A stretch of DNA of 42,406 bases from a virus. Within the stretch, counting starts at the first letter, position 1; each line of letters starts with the position of its first letter. Positions 12,707-19,667 of this stretch are shown here, one piece after another. Location: the IMG/VR virus record IMGVR_UViG_3300030329_001685, positions 1 through 42,406 of that record, one strand, 5' to 3'. A program made the position numbers and the translations under genes. The notes under the pieces are model-generated. The model was not told the DNA's origin, did not search any database, and saw only the letters and a program-made list of their open reading frames with translations.

Positions 12707-13174
12707 ATGACTAAGCAATATAACACCCTAGACCGCAGACTTCCCGACGATCTGATCGAGCGTGACTGGCCCGAGACGCTGACACCGTTACAGGTGCAGT
12801 TCTTAAATGCGTTTGCCGTGGGGGGCTCAGTGGCCCGTGCCTGCCGATATGTGGGTATGGCCCGTGCTAACCCCTACCGATGGCTTGAGAGCAGCGAGGT
12901 CTTCGCGGAGCAGTTCGCTGTGGCGAAGGAGTACGGCGTACAGCGGCTTGAAGACTGGGCCTTGAGTCGGGCTATGGACGCGGATAACCCCTCTGACAGG
13001 CTGACTGAGTTCCTCCTGAAGGCTGCTAGACCCGAGGTGTATAGAGATCGGGTGGATCACCACCTACATGGGAAGGTTGAGCACCGGAAACGGGTGATTC
13101 TGGAGGGTCTTGAGGAGGCTGAGGTGGTTGAGCCCCTGATGCTGGAGTCCCCTAAACCGGAGGAAGAAGAGTAA
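12707..13174 (+). CDS. terS: Terminase small subunit (probable)
   Basis: This 155-aa protein has a helix-turn-helix-like N-terminal part (LTPLQVQFLNAFAVGGSVAR, then ACRYVGMARANPYRWLESS, about 25-63). A helical middle ends FLLKAARPEVYRDR, a segment common in small terminase proteins of the HTH-oligomer type. The C-terminus is acidic (PKPEEEE). It would recognise the packaging site and regulate the large terminase encoded at 14831. It opens the rightward arm. There is no ribosome site before the ATG, and a TATAAG box lies ten bases upstream, so the mRNA may be nearly leaderless. Confidence 0.75.
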   Translation: MTKQYNTLDRRLPDDLIERDWPETLTPLQVQFLNAFAVGGSVARACRYVGMARANPYRWLESSEVFAEQFAVAKEYGVQRLEDWALSRAMDADNPSDRLTEFLLKAARPEVYRDRVDHHLHGKVEHRKRVILEGLEEAEVVEPLMLESPKPEEEE

Positions 13175-13189
13175 CGCAGTGAGCGTGAC
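13171..13189. repeat. 19-bp palindrome family, copy F
   Basis: gtaacgcagtgagcgtgac overlaps the terS stop codon and the GTG start of the next gene. It differs from copy D at three positions. Confidence 0.5.
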
Positions 13190-13406
13190 ACCTAGTGGAG
13201 AGTTTGGGTACTGGATTAACTACTACCCGATGCCGGACGGGGTTCAGTTGGCTCATTTCATCCCGTATGACGAGTGGCACCCTGTAGAGCCGGGGCTGTG
13301 CGAGTGTGGATGTGAGATCAAAAAGTGCGATGGCGGCTTCTATATGCTGCATAAGAGGGACATTCGGTACCTGCAGGTGCCTGACTACCTACCAGAAGAA
13401 GTGTAA
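13179..13406 (+). CDS. Small hypothetical protein with cysteine cluster (GTG start)
   Basis: This 75-aa protein starts at GTG, four bases after the terS stop. It has an aromatic N-terminal half (GEFGYWINYYPMPDG) and LCECGCEIKKC at about residues 40-50, a compact four-cysteine cluster that may bind zinc. No ribosome site is obvious, so it may depend on re-initiation after terS. Its stop lies inside palindrome copy G. The function is unknown. Confidence 0.6.
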   Translation: MSVTPSGEFGYWINYYPMPDGVQLAHFIPYDEWHPVEPGLCECGCEIKKCDGGFYMLHKRDIRYLQVPDYLPEEV

Positions 13407-13421
13407 CGCTGTTGCCGTTAC
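13403..13421. repeat. 19-bp palindrome family, copy G
   Basis: gtaacgctgttgccgttac is a perfect GTAACG/CGTTAC inverted repeat with a 7-base spacer. It overlaps a stop codon (13404-13406) and precedes the purine-rich leader. Confidence 0.6.
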
Positions 13422-13619
13422 CGGAGAGTGACCAGAGAAGAGAAGAGAAGAGTAGTAGTTTTAGGGGGCTTGGGTCGGTAGCCTTGGGCCAGACGCACTG
13501 ATGTGTGAGAAGAAGCCTCCGGGAGGCAAGTCGTGCGTCGAGGGTGTGGATCCAGACTTGCCTCCCACTTTTAGGTGACGGTATTGTCGTGACGGGCCGA
13601 TTGTGTTATCAAGCAAGCG
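13407..13619 (+). promoter_or_regulatory. Leader of the virion gene block
   Basis: This 213-base gap starts with CCGTTACC (part of copy G), then a purine tract of AGAGA/GAAGA units (13433-13452), then ttttaggggg. It ends with a stable 11-bp inverted repeat, gggaggcaagt (13521-13531) with acttgcctccc (13556-13566), followed by acttttagg. The first part mirrors the leader at 9328-9426. The inverted repeat may be an attenuator or a structured 5' RNA. Confidence 0.5.
13501..13578 (+). CDS. Possible 25-aa leader peptide
   Basis: An ATG at 13501 opens a 25-codon frame (starting MCEKKPPGGKSC) that spans both arms of the inverted repeat at 13521-13566. There is no convincing ribosome site. If translated, a ribosome on it would disrupt the hairpin, as in attenuation, but the evidence is weak. 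Confidence 0.2.
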   Translation: MCEKKPPGGKSCVEGVDPDLPPTFR

Positions 13620-14222
13620 ATGGCGAACTTCATTTTCAACGAGGCAAAGAAGCTGATTATGAACCGCGCCGCTGGAACGACTGCGCGCGCTCCGTATATC
13701 GAGCTTGAAACCAACTCTGCGGGGCAAGCTGCGAACACGACGGCGGATGCGCTCAGAGTGCTTCTGGTGACGGTGCAGTTGACCGAAGCTACACACGGCG
13801 ACGCCGGAGACATGGACGCTCTGGAGGCCATCAGTGGCTACGCAGAGCTTTCTGGCAGCCTCTCTAACTACACGACTGGTGGTGGCGCTTCGAGCGGAGG
13901 CACCAGTACTGTCGGCAGGATGAACAACGCGGTCTGGAAATCTTCCACGACGACGGGCGCATCGGGCTTTTCGTACCTTGAGGCCGACGACATCGCGTGG
14001 GGAGCGATTGCCGCTAGCACAACCGAAGACATCAAGGGTGCAGTGCTGTGGTACGCAGATGGAAACCTGACTGGCGCTACAGCGAACACCGATATCCCCA
14101 TTGCCTACTTCGACTGGCCGGTTGGCAAGCCAGACGGCAGCAACCTAACCATGCAATGGGGAACGGTTACCGGCGCTGCAACCTCTTCCGGTAAAGGTGT
14201 CGTGCTGAAGCTCGACGGATGA
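13620..14222 (+). CDS. Predicted virion-associated protein
   Basis: This 200-aa protein is rich in Gly, Ser, Thr and Ala, with a low-complexity loop (NYTTGGGASSGGTSTVGRMN, about 83-102). A second half resembles beta-structured phage structural proteins: KGAVLWYADGNLTGATANTD followed by IPIAYFDWPVGKPDGSNLTM and WGTV. I recall this 'VLWYAD...PIAYFDW' pattern in putative decoration or minor tail proteins. It stands directly before the large terminase block together with a second protein of similar style. The exact position in the virion is unknown. Confidence 0.65.
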   Translation: MANFIFNEAKKLIMNRAAGTTARAPYIELETNSAGQAANTTADALRVLLVTVQLTEATHGDAGDMDALEAISGYAELSGSLSNYTTGGGASSGGTSTVGRMNNAVWKSSTTTGASGFSYLEADDIAWGAIAASTTEDIKGAVLWYADGNLTGATANTDIPIAYFDWPVGKPDGSNLTMQWGTVTGAATSSGKGVVLKLDG

Positions 14223-14834
14223 ATGACCATTACCAACAGACGGGCGCGGGTAAGGCCCTGCGGCATCAAACTCACGGCGGTCTCGCCGGTTGGCATGGCG
14301 GGGGTACCGTCAATGACGCTTACATCCCCGGACCCCTTGATCGTAAAATCCGCTCCGCCAGAGTCGATGGTGCTTGTGACCGCACCGGGGCCAGTAGCTA
14401 CGCAGCTTTCCATTGGAACAGCGGGACTTCCGGGGTCCAACATGGGATTTAAAGCTGTTGGTCGGGCCTACGAAGGGCAGAACATTACGACGCTAGCGCG
14501 CGTGATGCTCCCCACTGGCGGACAGTTGACTCAGGGGCTTGTCACGGGAGACGGCGGTGGGAGCAACATTAAGCTCAATGTGTACAACATCAGCGAAACA
14601 GAAGCGCAAGTGGGTTCTGAGGCGAGCTTGACTTGTAGCGCCGTGGTGTACGACACGCTCCAACTGGATAGCGGTTGGACGGTGGACGATGTGGGGTACA
14701 ACTTTAAGCACACATACAGCGGGTCGTCGCTCGACAAGTCTGGCGCAAAGATCCGGCTGGAGTACTACATCCCCACTGACGAGGGCGTGCTGTATGTCGT
14801 ATCAGAAGTAAACCTAGACCGGGCCTTTAAGTGA
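14223..14834 (+). CDS. Predicted virion-associated protein, second of a pair
   Basis: The frame of 203 codons begins directly after the previous stop (TGAATG). The C-terminal 130 residues, from MGFKAVGRAYEGQNI, look like a folded beta-rich domain (SNIKLNVYNISETEAQVGSE; AKIRLEYYIPTDEGVLYVVS). The first 73 residues are Pro/Ser/Val-rich and less convincing. An internal ATG at 14442 behind ccggggtcc could be a second or the true start. The stop overlaps the start of terL by four bases. It is likely a structural protein. Confidence 0.6.
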   Translation: MTITNRRARVRPCGIKLTAVSPVGMAGVPSMTLTSPDPLIVKSAPPESMVLVTAPGPVATQLSIGTAGLPGSNMGFKAVGRAYEGQNITTLARVMLPTGGQLTQGLVTGDGGGSNIKLNVYNISETEAQVGSEASLTCSAVVYDTLQLDSGWTVDDVGYNFKHTYSGSSLDKSGAKIRLEYYIPTDEGVLYVVSEVNLDRAFK

Positions 14835-16204
14835 TTAAGCCGCAACCGGTCACACACGAATACCGCCCGCGTGGTGCAGCGTCAGCGCTGTTCACTACGA
14901 AAGAACCGGAGGTCTTGCTGGAAGGGCCTGCTGGAACGGGGAAAACGCGGGCGGCTTTAGAGTATGTGAACTACCTCTGCGAGGAGCATGCAGGCATTCG
15001 TGTGCTGCTCTTCCGCAAGACACGGACCTCTATGAGCGAGTCCGTGCTAGTCACATGGGAGGAGAAGGTTCTCTGGGACGGGCATCCTGCGCGTACCGGC
15101 GAAGCTCAACGCAACACGCGACAACACTACAAGTATCCCAACGGCAGTCATGTCGTCATTGGCGGTATGGACAACTCCGACCGGATCATGTCCACCGAGT
15201 ACGACATTGCCGTGTGTTTTGAGGCTACTGAAGTGAGCCTTGAAGACTGGGAGAAAGTACTCAGTCGTCTAAGGAACAATGTCCTCCCTTGGCAGCAGGC
15301 AATCGCCGACTGCAACCCTTCGTCGCAATATCACTGGTTAAACCAGAGGGCAAACCAAGGGCTGATGTGCCGACTCCTCTCCCGGCATGTGGACAATCCC
15401 TCCTTGACGGCTGAGTACCTTGCTAACCTTGAGCGCCTGACCGGCGCGCGGTACGAGAGGCTGTTTAAGGGCCGCTGGGTTAGTGAGGAAGGTCTTGTGT
15501 ACGACGACTGGGATCCCGCGATTCACCTCATGAAGGAAGAGGACCTTCCTGCAGAGATGAAGTGGCACTTTGGAAGCATCGACTGGGGCTACCGCGCACC
15601 CGGCGTGTTCCAAATCTGGGGCGTAGATGGAGAGCAAAACCTCTACCGCCTTGGAGAGATCTACCGCACAGGACAGAAGTATGAGTGGTGGGCGGATCAA
15701 ATCGTGGATCTGCACCACGAGTACGATCTGGCAACAATCGTTTGCGATCCCGCTGAGCCACGCTCAATCGACATGCTTAACGACCGGCTTGGAGGCGAGC
15801 GCAATGGCGTAGAGCGCCTTGCAAGGAAAGCTGACAACGACATCATGGCCGGTTTGGACATGATGCGATGGGCGCTAAGACCGGGGGAGAACACGCCTCC
15901 GCGCATGCGCTTTGTAGAGAACTCCCTAATCGTGGGCCGGGACGAGGCGCTGGTAGAAAAGCACGCCCCCTGTTGCACAGAAGAAGAGTTCCCCGGCTTT
16001 GTCTGGATGAAGCAGGCAGACGGACAAGCCGTAAAAGAAAAGCCTGATCCGGGTTGCCCCGATCACGGCCTCGACGCTGCGCGCTACGCAGCGATGTTCG
16101 CGTGGAGAAAGGACCTCGCCTTTACAGAGCCAGAAGACCTTTACGAGGCTGGTTCCGCTGGCGATGTGCTTGACCATGAAGGAGTACTAATGGAGAGCTT
16201 CTGA
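14831..16204 (+). CDS. terL: Terminase large subunit
   Basis: This 457-aa packaging motor has ATPase motifs GPAGTGKT at 32-39 (Walker A) and IAVCFE ending at Glu131 (Walker B with catalytic Glu). The nuclease domain has Asp251 in SIDWGYRAPG, Asp306 in IVCDPAEP and Asp415 in DHGLDAARYA, the three-aspartate RNase H-like site. The length fits the family and no lesion is seen. It pumps DNA into the procapsid through the portal and cuts concatemers. It overlaps the gene before it and is followed by ATG at its stop. Confidence 0.95.
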   Translation: MIKPQPVTHEYRPRGAASALFTTKEPEVLLEGPAGTGKTRAALEYVNYLCEEHAGIRVLLFRKTRTSMSESVLVTWEEKVLWDGHPARTGEAQRNTRQHYKYPNGSHVVIGGMDNSDRIMSTEYDIAVCFEATEVSLEDWEKVLSRLRNNVLPWQQAIADCNPSSQYHWLNQRANQGLMCRLLSRHVDNPSLTAEYLANLERLTGARYERLFKGRWVSEEGLVYDDWDPAIHLMKEEDLPAEMKWHFGSIDWGYRAPGVFQIWGVDGEQNLYRLGEIYRTGQKYEWWADQIVDLHHEYDLATIVCDPAEPRSIDMLNDRLGGERNGVERLARKADNDIMAGLDMMRWALRPGENTPPRMRFVENSLIVGRDEALVEKHAPCCTEEEFPGFVWMKQADGQAVKEKPDPGCPDHGLDAARYAAMFAWRKDLAFTEPEDLYEAGSAGDVLDHEGVLMESF

Positions 16205-16314
16205 TGCCCGCCAAATCAAGATACAAGACAGGACCGAAAAAAGAGACCGCCGCCGAGTTTAAGAAGCGGATGGCAAAGAAGAAAAAGAAGAAAAAGAAGG
16301 GGAAGAAGAAATGA
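16204..16314 (+). CDS. 36-aa polylysine mini-protein
   Basis: This frame starts three bases after the last terL sense codon (TGATG) and ends in ATGA overlap with the next gene. About half of its 36 residues are lysine, including an unbroken run of eight. Coupling on both sides suggests it is translated. A DNA-condensing or capsid-lining role is conceivable for such a basic peptide made between terminase and portal, but this is inference. Confidence 0.6.
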   Translation: MPAKSRYKTGPKKETAAEFKKRMAKKKKKKKKGKKK

Positions 16315-16496
16315 CTCTGACAGACGCGCAACGCAAAGAGATCCAAGACCGACTTGGGCCTGCATATGATGCAGACAAGTACGCGATGCAGTGGGGCGGC
16401 TACGAGGAGGCTATCGCCTCAATGGGTGTGCTGCCTCCCGGCCAAAAGAAGGTCGCTAAAAAGAAGACCGCCAAGAAGAAGGCTAAGAAGAAGTAG
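16311..16496 (+). CDS. Small protein with lysine-rich C-terminal tail
   Basis: This 61-aa protein has a folded-looking first part (MTLTDAQRKEIQDRLGPAYD, then MQWGGYEEAIASMGVLPPGQ) and a basic AKKKTAKKKAKKK tail like histone H1-type tails. Similar small proteins precede portal genes in some short-tailed phages as far as I recall, without known function. It is coupled to the polylysine mini-gene and lies four bases before the portal ATG. Confidence 0.65.
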   Translation: MTLTDAQRKEIQDRLGPAYDADKYAMQWGGYEEAIASMGVLPPGQKKVAKKKTAKKKAKKK

Positions 16497-16500
16497 CTAA

Positions 16501-18357
16501 ATGCTCGGTGACAAGCCCAGAGAACTGTACGAAGAGATCAAGGCCGCAGAGCGGTTGCGGGAGAAGTACACCGCCTCTATGGCGGAGCAGATCGAGAAGT
16601 ACACCGGGCCTCACTACAAGGAGGGCGGGGCACACGCAGACTTTGCTGCGGAGAACCACTACTACGAGTTCATTTCGCTTGTGGTGCCCCGGCTTGTCTT
16701 TGACAACCCTCGCGTTCGCGTAGAAACGCGCCGACCCGGAACGCAAGGTGTAGTTGCGCAGGCAATGAAGCACGGTCTCAATCGCTGGATCAGAGACGCG
16801 CGCCTCAGAAAAACGCTTACGGATGTTGCGGTAGACATGTGCTTCAACTTCGGCGTCGCCATCGTCACCGAAGAGCAAAACAAGGGACTTCGCCCTAACG
16901 CTGACACGCAAACACCAGCTACGCCTATGTGGCCGGTTGTCACGCGCATTCCTCAGCACCGATTCTTCGTTGATCCGGTTGCTGAGTCATTGGAGACGGC
17001 AAGATTTGTTGGGCACAAATGGGTGCGCGACAAAGACGACCTTCTGCAAATGGCTAAGGACAAGAAGGACGAGGGCTGGAACGCAGACGCCATCGAGGGA
17101 ATGACCGTTACGACAGACAACCGAGAGCTTGGGCGCGATGACGAGGAGTTGCCCGACCGCCAAGAGGTTGTTTGCTATGAAGTCTATGTGCCTGAGATCG
17201 AGTTAGACGACAGCTTGGGCGACAAGCACGGGTTCCACGGGACAATCTTTACGATTGCGGTTGCCGTTGATGACGAAGACGAGAAGGCTGCGTTCATCCG
17301 CGATCCGCGCCCTTATTACGGGCCAAGATGGGGGCCATATGTGATGTTCGGTATCTATAAGGTGCCGAATCAGATCTACCCCCTGTCTCCCTTAGTGGCT
17401 ATCGAGGGGCAGGTTGAAGAACTAAACCGCCACGCAGAAGCAGCGGCTAACTCGGCAGAGATGTACAAGAAGCTGATCCTTGTTGACAACACAGACCCCA
17501 AGTTTGTGCAGCGGGTTAAGGACAGCCAAGACAACTATGTCATCCCGGTAAGCGGCCTAGAGAGACAGAGGGTTGTGCAGGCCGAGATTGGCGGCATGAC
17601 TCAGCAGCAGCTTAGCTACCTGCAGGTCGCGCGCGACCGGCTTGACCGCAACTCGGGGATCACGGACGCGCAGCGCGGCAACATTGAAGGGCGCGGGACC
17701 GCGACAGAGGTTACGGTTGCTGCTGAAGCGAGCACAATCCGCATGGCGTTTATGAAGCGAGAGTTTTCTGACGCTGTGCAGCACCTGCTGCAAACGGTTG
17801 CTTGGTTCTTGTACCACGATGACCGCGTAGTAATGCCTCTTGGGGCCGCAGCGGGCGAAGAGATGGGGATTGAAGAGCCTTGGCTTGTTGGGGGAGACCA
17901 CGACCCGGAAGGGAACTCCACCTTCGACGACCTAGAGCTAGAGATCGACACATACTCTATGGAGCGAACCACCGAAGGGACGCATCAGCGAAGGACGATG
18001 GAGATGTACAACCTCATCCTTCAGTCAGCGCCGATGATCCCGCAGATGCCGTATCTTAACTGGAAAGAGATCTATACACGGCTTGGAGATGCACTGAACC
18101 AGCCCGATCTTGCCGCTCTAGTTGATGTAGACATGGCGATGGCGATGATGCAGTTGCAGGGCGTAGAGCCTGATGCCACAAGACAAGGGCAGCCCAGATT
18201 CGGCAAAGATGTTGGAGAAGGGACCGCCGGTAAAGCGCGCCCAAAGATTACCGAGGCGGGCAAAGGCGGAATCACTGACCGCATTAACCCCAACGCGCTT
18301 GCAGGCATCGCGACGGGCACTGAGGCGCAACGACAGTTTCAAGGAGGACCGCAGTAA
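16501..18357 (+). CDS. Portal protein
   Basis: This 618-aa protein is of portal size for short-tailed phages. Its N-terminal region includes FAAENHYYEFISLVVPRLVF (about 50-69) and FDNPRVRVETRRPG. A central region has YGPRWGPYVMFGIYKVPNQI and SPLVAIEGQVEELNRHAEAA, and GTATEVTVAAEA follows near residue 400, as in portal stem and crown domains. The C-terminus is hydrophilic. It sits at the usual place between terminase and scaffold. The ring of twelve subunits is the DNA entry channel and tail attachment site. Confidence 0.9.
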   Translation: MLGDKPRELYEEIKAAERLREKYTASMAEQIEKYTGPHYKEGGAHADFAAENHYYEFISLVVPRLVFDNPRVRVETRRPGTQGVVAQAMKHGLNRWIRDARLRKTLTDVAVDMCFNFGVAIVTEEQNKGLRPNADTQTPATPMWPVVTRIPQHRFFVDPVAESLETARFVGHKWVRDKDDLLQMAKDKKDEGWNADAIEGMTVTTDNRELGRDDEELPDRQEVVCYEVYVPEIELDDSLGDKHGFHGTIFTIAVAVDDEDEKAAFIRDPRPYYGPRWGPYVMFGIYKVPNQIYPLSPLVAIEGQVEELNRHAEAAANSAEMYKKLILVDNTDPKFVQRVKDSQDNYVIPVSGLERQRVVQAEIGGMTQQQLSYLQVARDRLDRNSGITDAQRGNIEGRGTATEVTVAAEASTIRMAFMKREFSDAVQHLLQTVAWFLYHDDRVVMPLGAAAGEEMGIEEPWLVGGDHDPEGNSTFDDLELEIDTYSMERTTEGTHQRRTMEMYNLILQSAPMIPQMPYLNWKEIYTRLGDALNQPDLAALVDVDMAMAMMQLQGVEPDATRQGQPRFGKDVGEGTAGKARPKITEAGKGGITDRINPNALAGIATGTEAQRQFQGGPQ

Positions 18358-18650
18358 TGCCGGTATACACCTTTAAGACAGAGAGCGGGCAGACAAGGGA
18401 ACTCTTCTTCAACATGTCAGAGGCCCCCACGATTGGTTCAACCATCGAGTTTGGCGGGGTAGCACTCACAAGGCAGGTTGATCCGGTGCAGGTCGATTGT
18501 AGGCAAGAGGTGCGATTTACATCGCACGGGCTGCCGCGAAACCACCCGGACGCTCCGGCATGTAACGCGCAAGGCAAGCCCGTGTTTGCCTCCAAAAAGC
18601 AAGTAGACGAATTCGTCGCCAAACAAGATGGCGCATGGCTCTGGGACTGA
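18357..18650 (+). CDS. Small protein with FmdB-like N-terminus
   Basis: This 97-aa protein begins MPVYTFKTESGQTRELFFNM and continues SEAPTIGSTIEFGG. That resembles the MPxYxYxC...MSEAP start of FmdB-type zinc-ribbon proteins but without the usual CxxC. There are only two cysteines (DCRQEV and PACNAQ). It ends in a charged helix. It is coupled to the portal stop (ATGA region) and lies directly before the scaffold. It could be a head-completion or minor capsid accessory protein. Confidence 0.6.
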   Translation: MPVYTFKTESGQTRELFFNMSEAPTIGSTIEFGGVALTRQVDPVQVDCRQEVRFTSHGLPRNHPDAPACNAQGKPVFASKKQVDEFVAKQDGAWLWD

Positions 18651-18659
18651 GAGGAACCC

Positions 18660-19655
18660 ATGACTGAAGAAGAAAAAACCCTGCAAGAAGCCGTTGGCTC
18701 TGATGTTCCGTTTTCTAGCGCTAATCCCGCTGCGGAAGCTGAGTTTGACGAATATCTGATGTCTGTAGACTCCGACGAAGAAGAGGTCGGGGTTAGCTCA
18801 GATGAGCCTGTGGAAAGCCCGGTAGAGCCGGTAGCAAACGAAACGCCCGAGGCCGACACAGCCGAGGGAGACGAAACGGAGGAACCCGCTCCGGGTGAAG
18901 AAGCAGATGGCGACCTAGAGTCGGCGCTTGCAGCACTTCGACGGGACGGACTCCCGCAGTCAGTCATCGACAAGATGACAAACGAGGAAGTCATGGCACT
19001 CGGCGCAAAGCGCGCAAAAGTCCAAGGCGATACAGATAACGCGTACCGCGAGCTTCAAGAAATGAAGTCTGGCAAGGAGATGGCTCCCGAGAGCGGAGAG
19101 GATTCGACGGTTCAAGCAGAGCCTGCCGAACAACCCTCACCCGTTGACCTCAAAACAGCCATTGAACCCTTTGTCGATGTCTTCGGGGAAGACGCTGGCG
19201 AGTCGCTAGAGAAGGCGTTGCATGCAACCGTTCAACCTGTTCTTGCTCAGTTTAAGGCTCAACAAGACATGCTTGAAGGGATGCTGCTTCAGTCGTCTCG
19301 GCAGTCACTCTCGGAACAGTATCCGGGCATGGCTGATGACGAGGGATACGGGCGCGTAAGCGAGCGTATGCAAACCCTTGTCAAATCCGGGGAGTATCAC
19401 GACATCAACACTTTGATGGCTGATGCTGCCCGGTTGGAGTTCGCAGACGAGTCTGCGGCAATGAGCAATGAACTTAAATCGAAGCTGGCCCGCGACAAGG
19501 CAGGCGGCAAGATGATGCCCACCGGCAAGGCGGCGACGCCTGAAACCTCTATGGATGAAGATGAGCGCCAAGACGCGCTGCTTGACGCCTTGGAGAGTGG
19601 TATGGACATCAACGAAGCCAAGCGCCTGTACGGAACAGCACAACCCTCTCTTTAG
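18660..19655 (+). CDS. Scaffolding protein (probable)
   Basis: This 331-aa protein is very acidic in its first 80 residues (SDEEEVGVSSDEPVESPVEP; GDETEEPAPGEEADGDLE). It is then largely helical, with a Gln-rich middle (about 165-225). The C-terminal part includes a basic patch (KLARDKAGGKMM) that could bind the capsid protein. Size, composition and position directly before the major capsid gene match scaffolds of T7- and P22-like phages. No protease domain is seen. Confidence 0.82.
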   Translation: MTEEEKTLQEAVGSDVPFSSANPAAEAEFDEYLMSVDSDEEEVGVSSDEPVESPVEPVANETPEADTAEGDETEEPAPGEEADGDLESALAALRRDGLPQSVIDKMTNEEVMALGAKRAKVQGDTDNAYRELQEMKSGKEMAPESGEDSTVQAEPAEQPSPVDLKTAIEPFVDVFGEDAGESLEKALHATVQPVLAQFKAQQDMLEGMLLQSSRQSLSEQYPGMADDEGYGRVSERMQTLVKSGEYHDINTLMADAARLEFADESAAMSNELKSKLARDKAGGKMMPTGKAATPETSMDEDERQDALLDALESGMDINEAKRLYGTAQPSL

Positions 19656-19667
19656 GAGTAACTGAAA

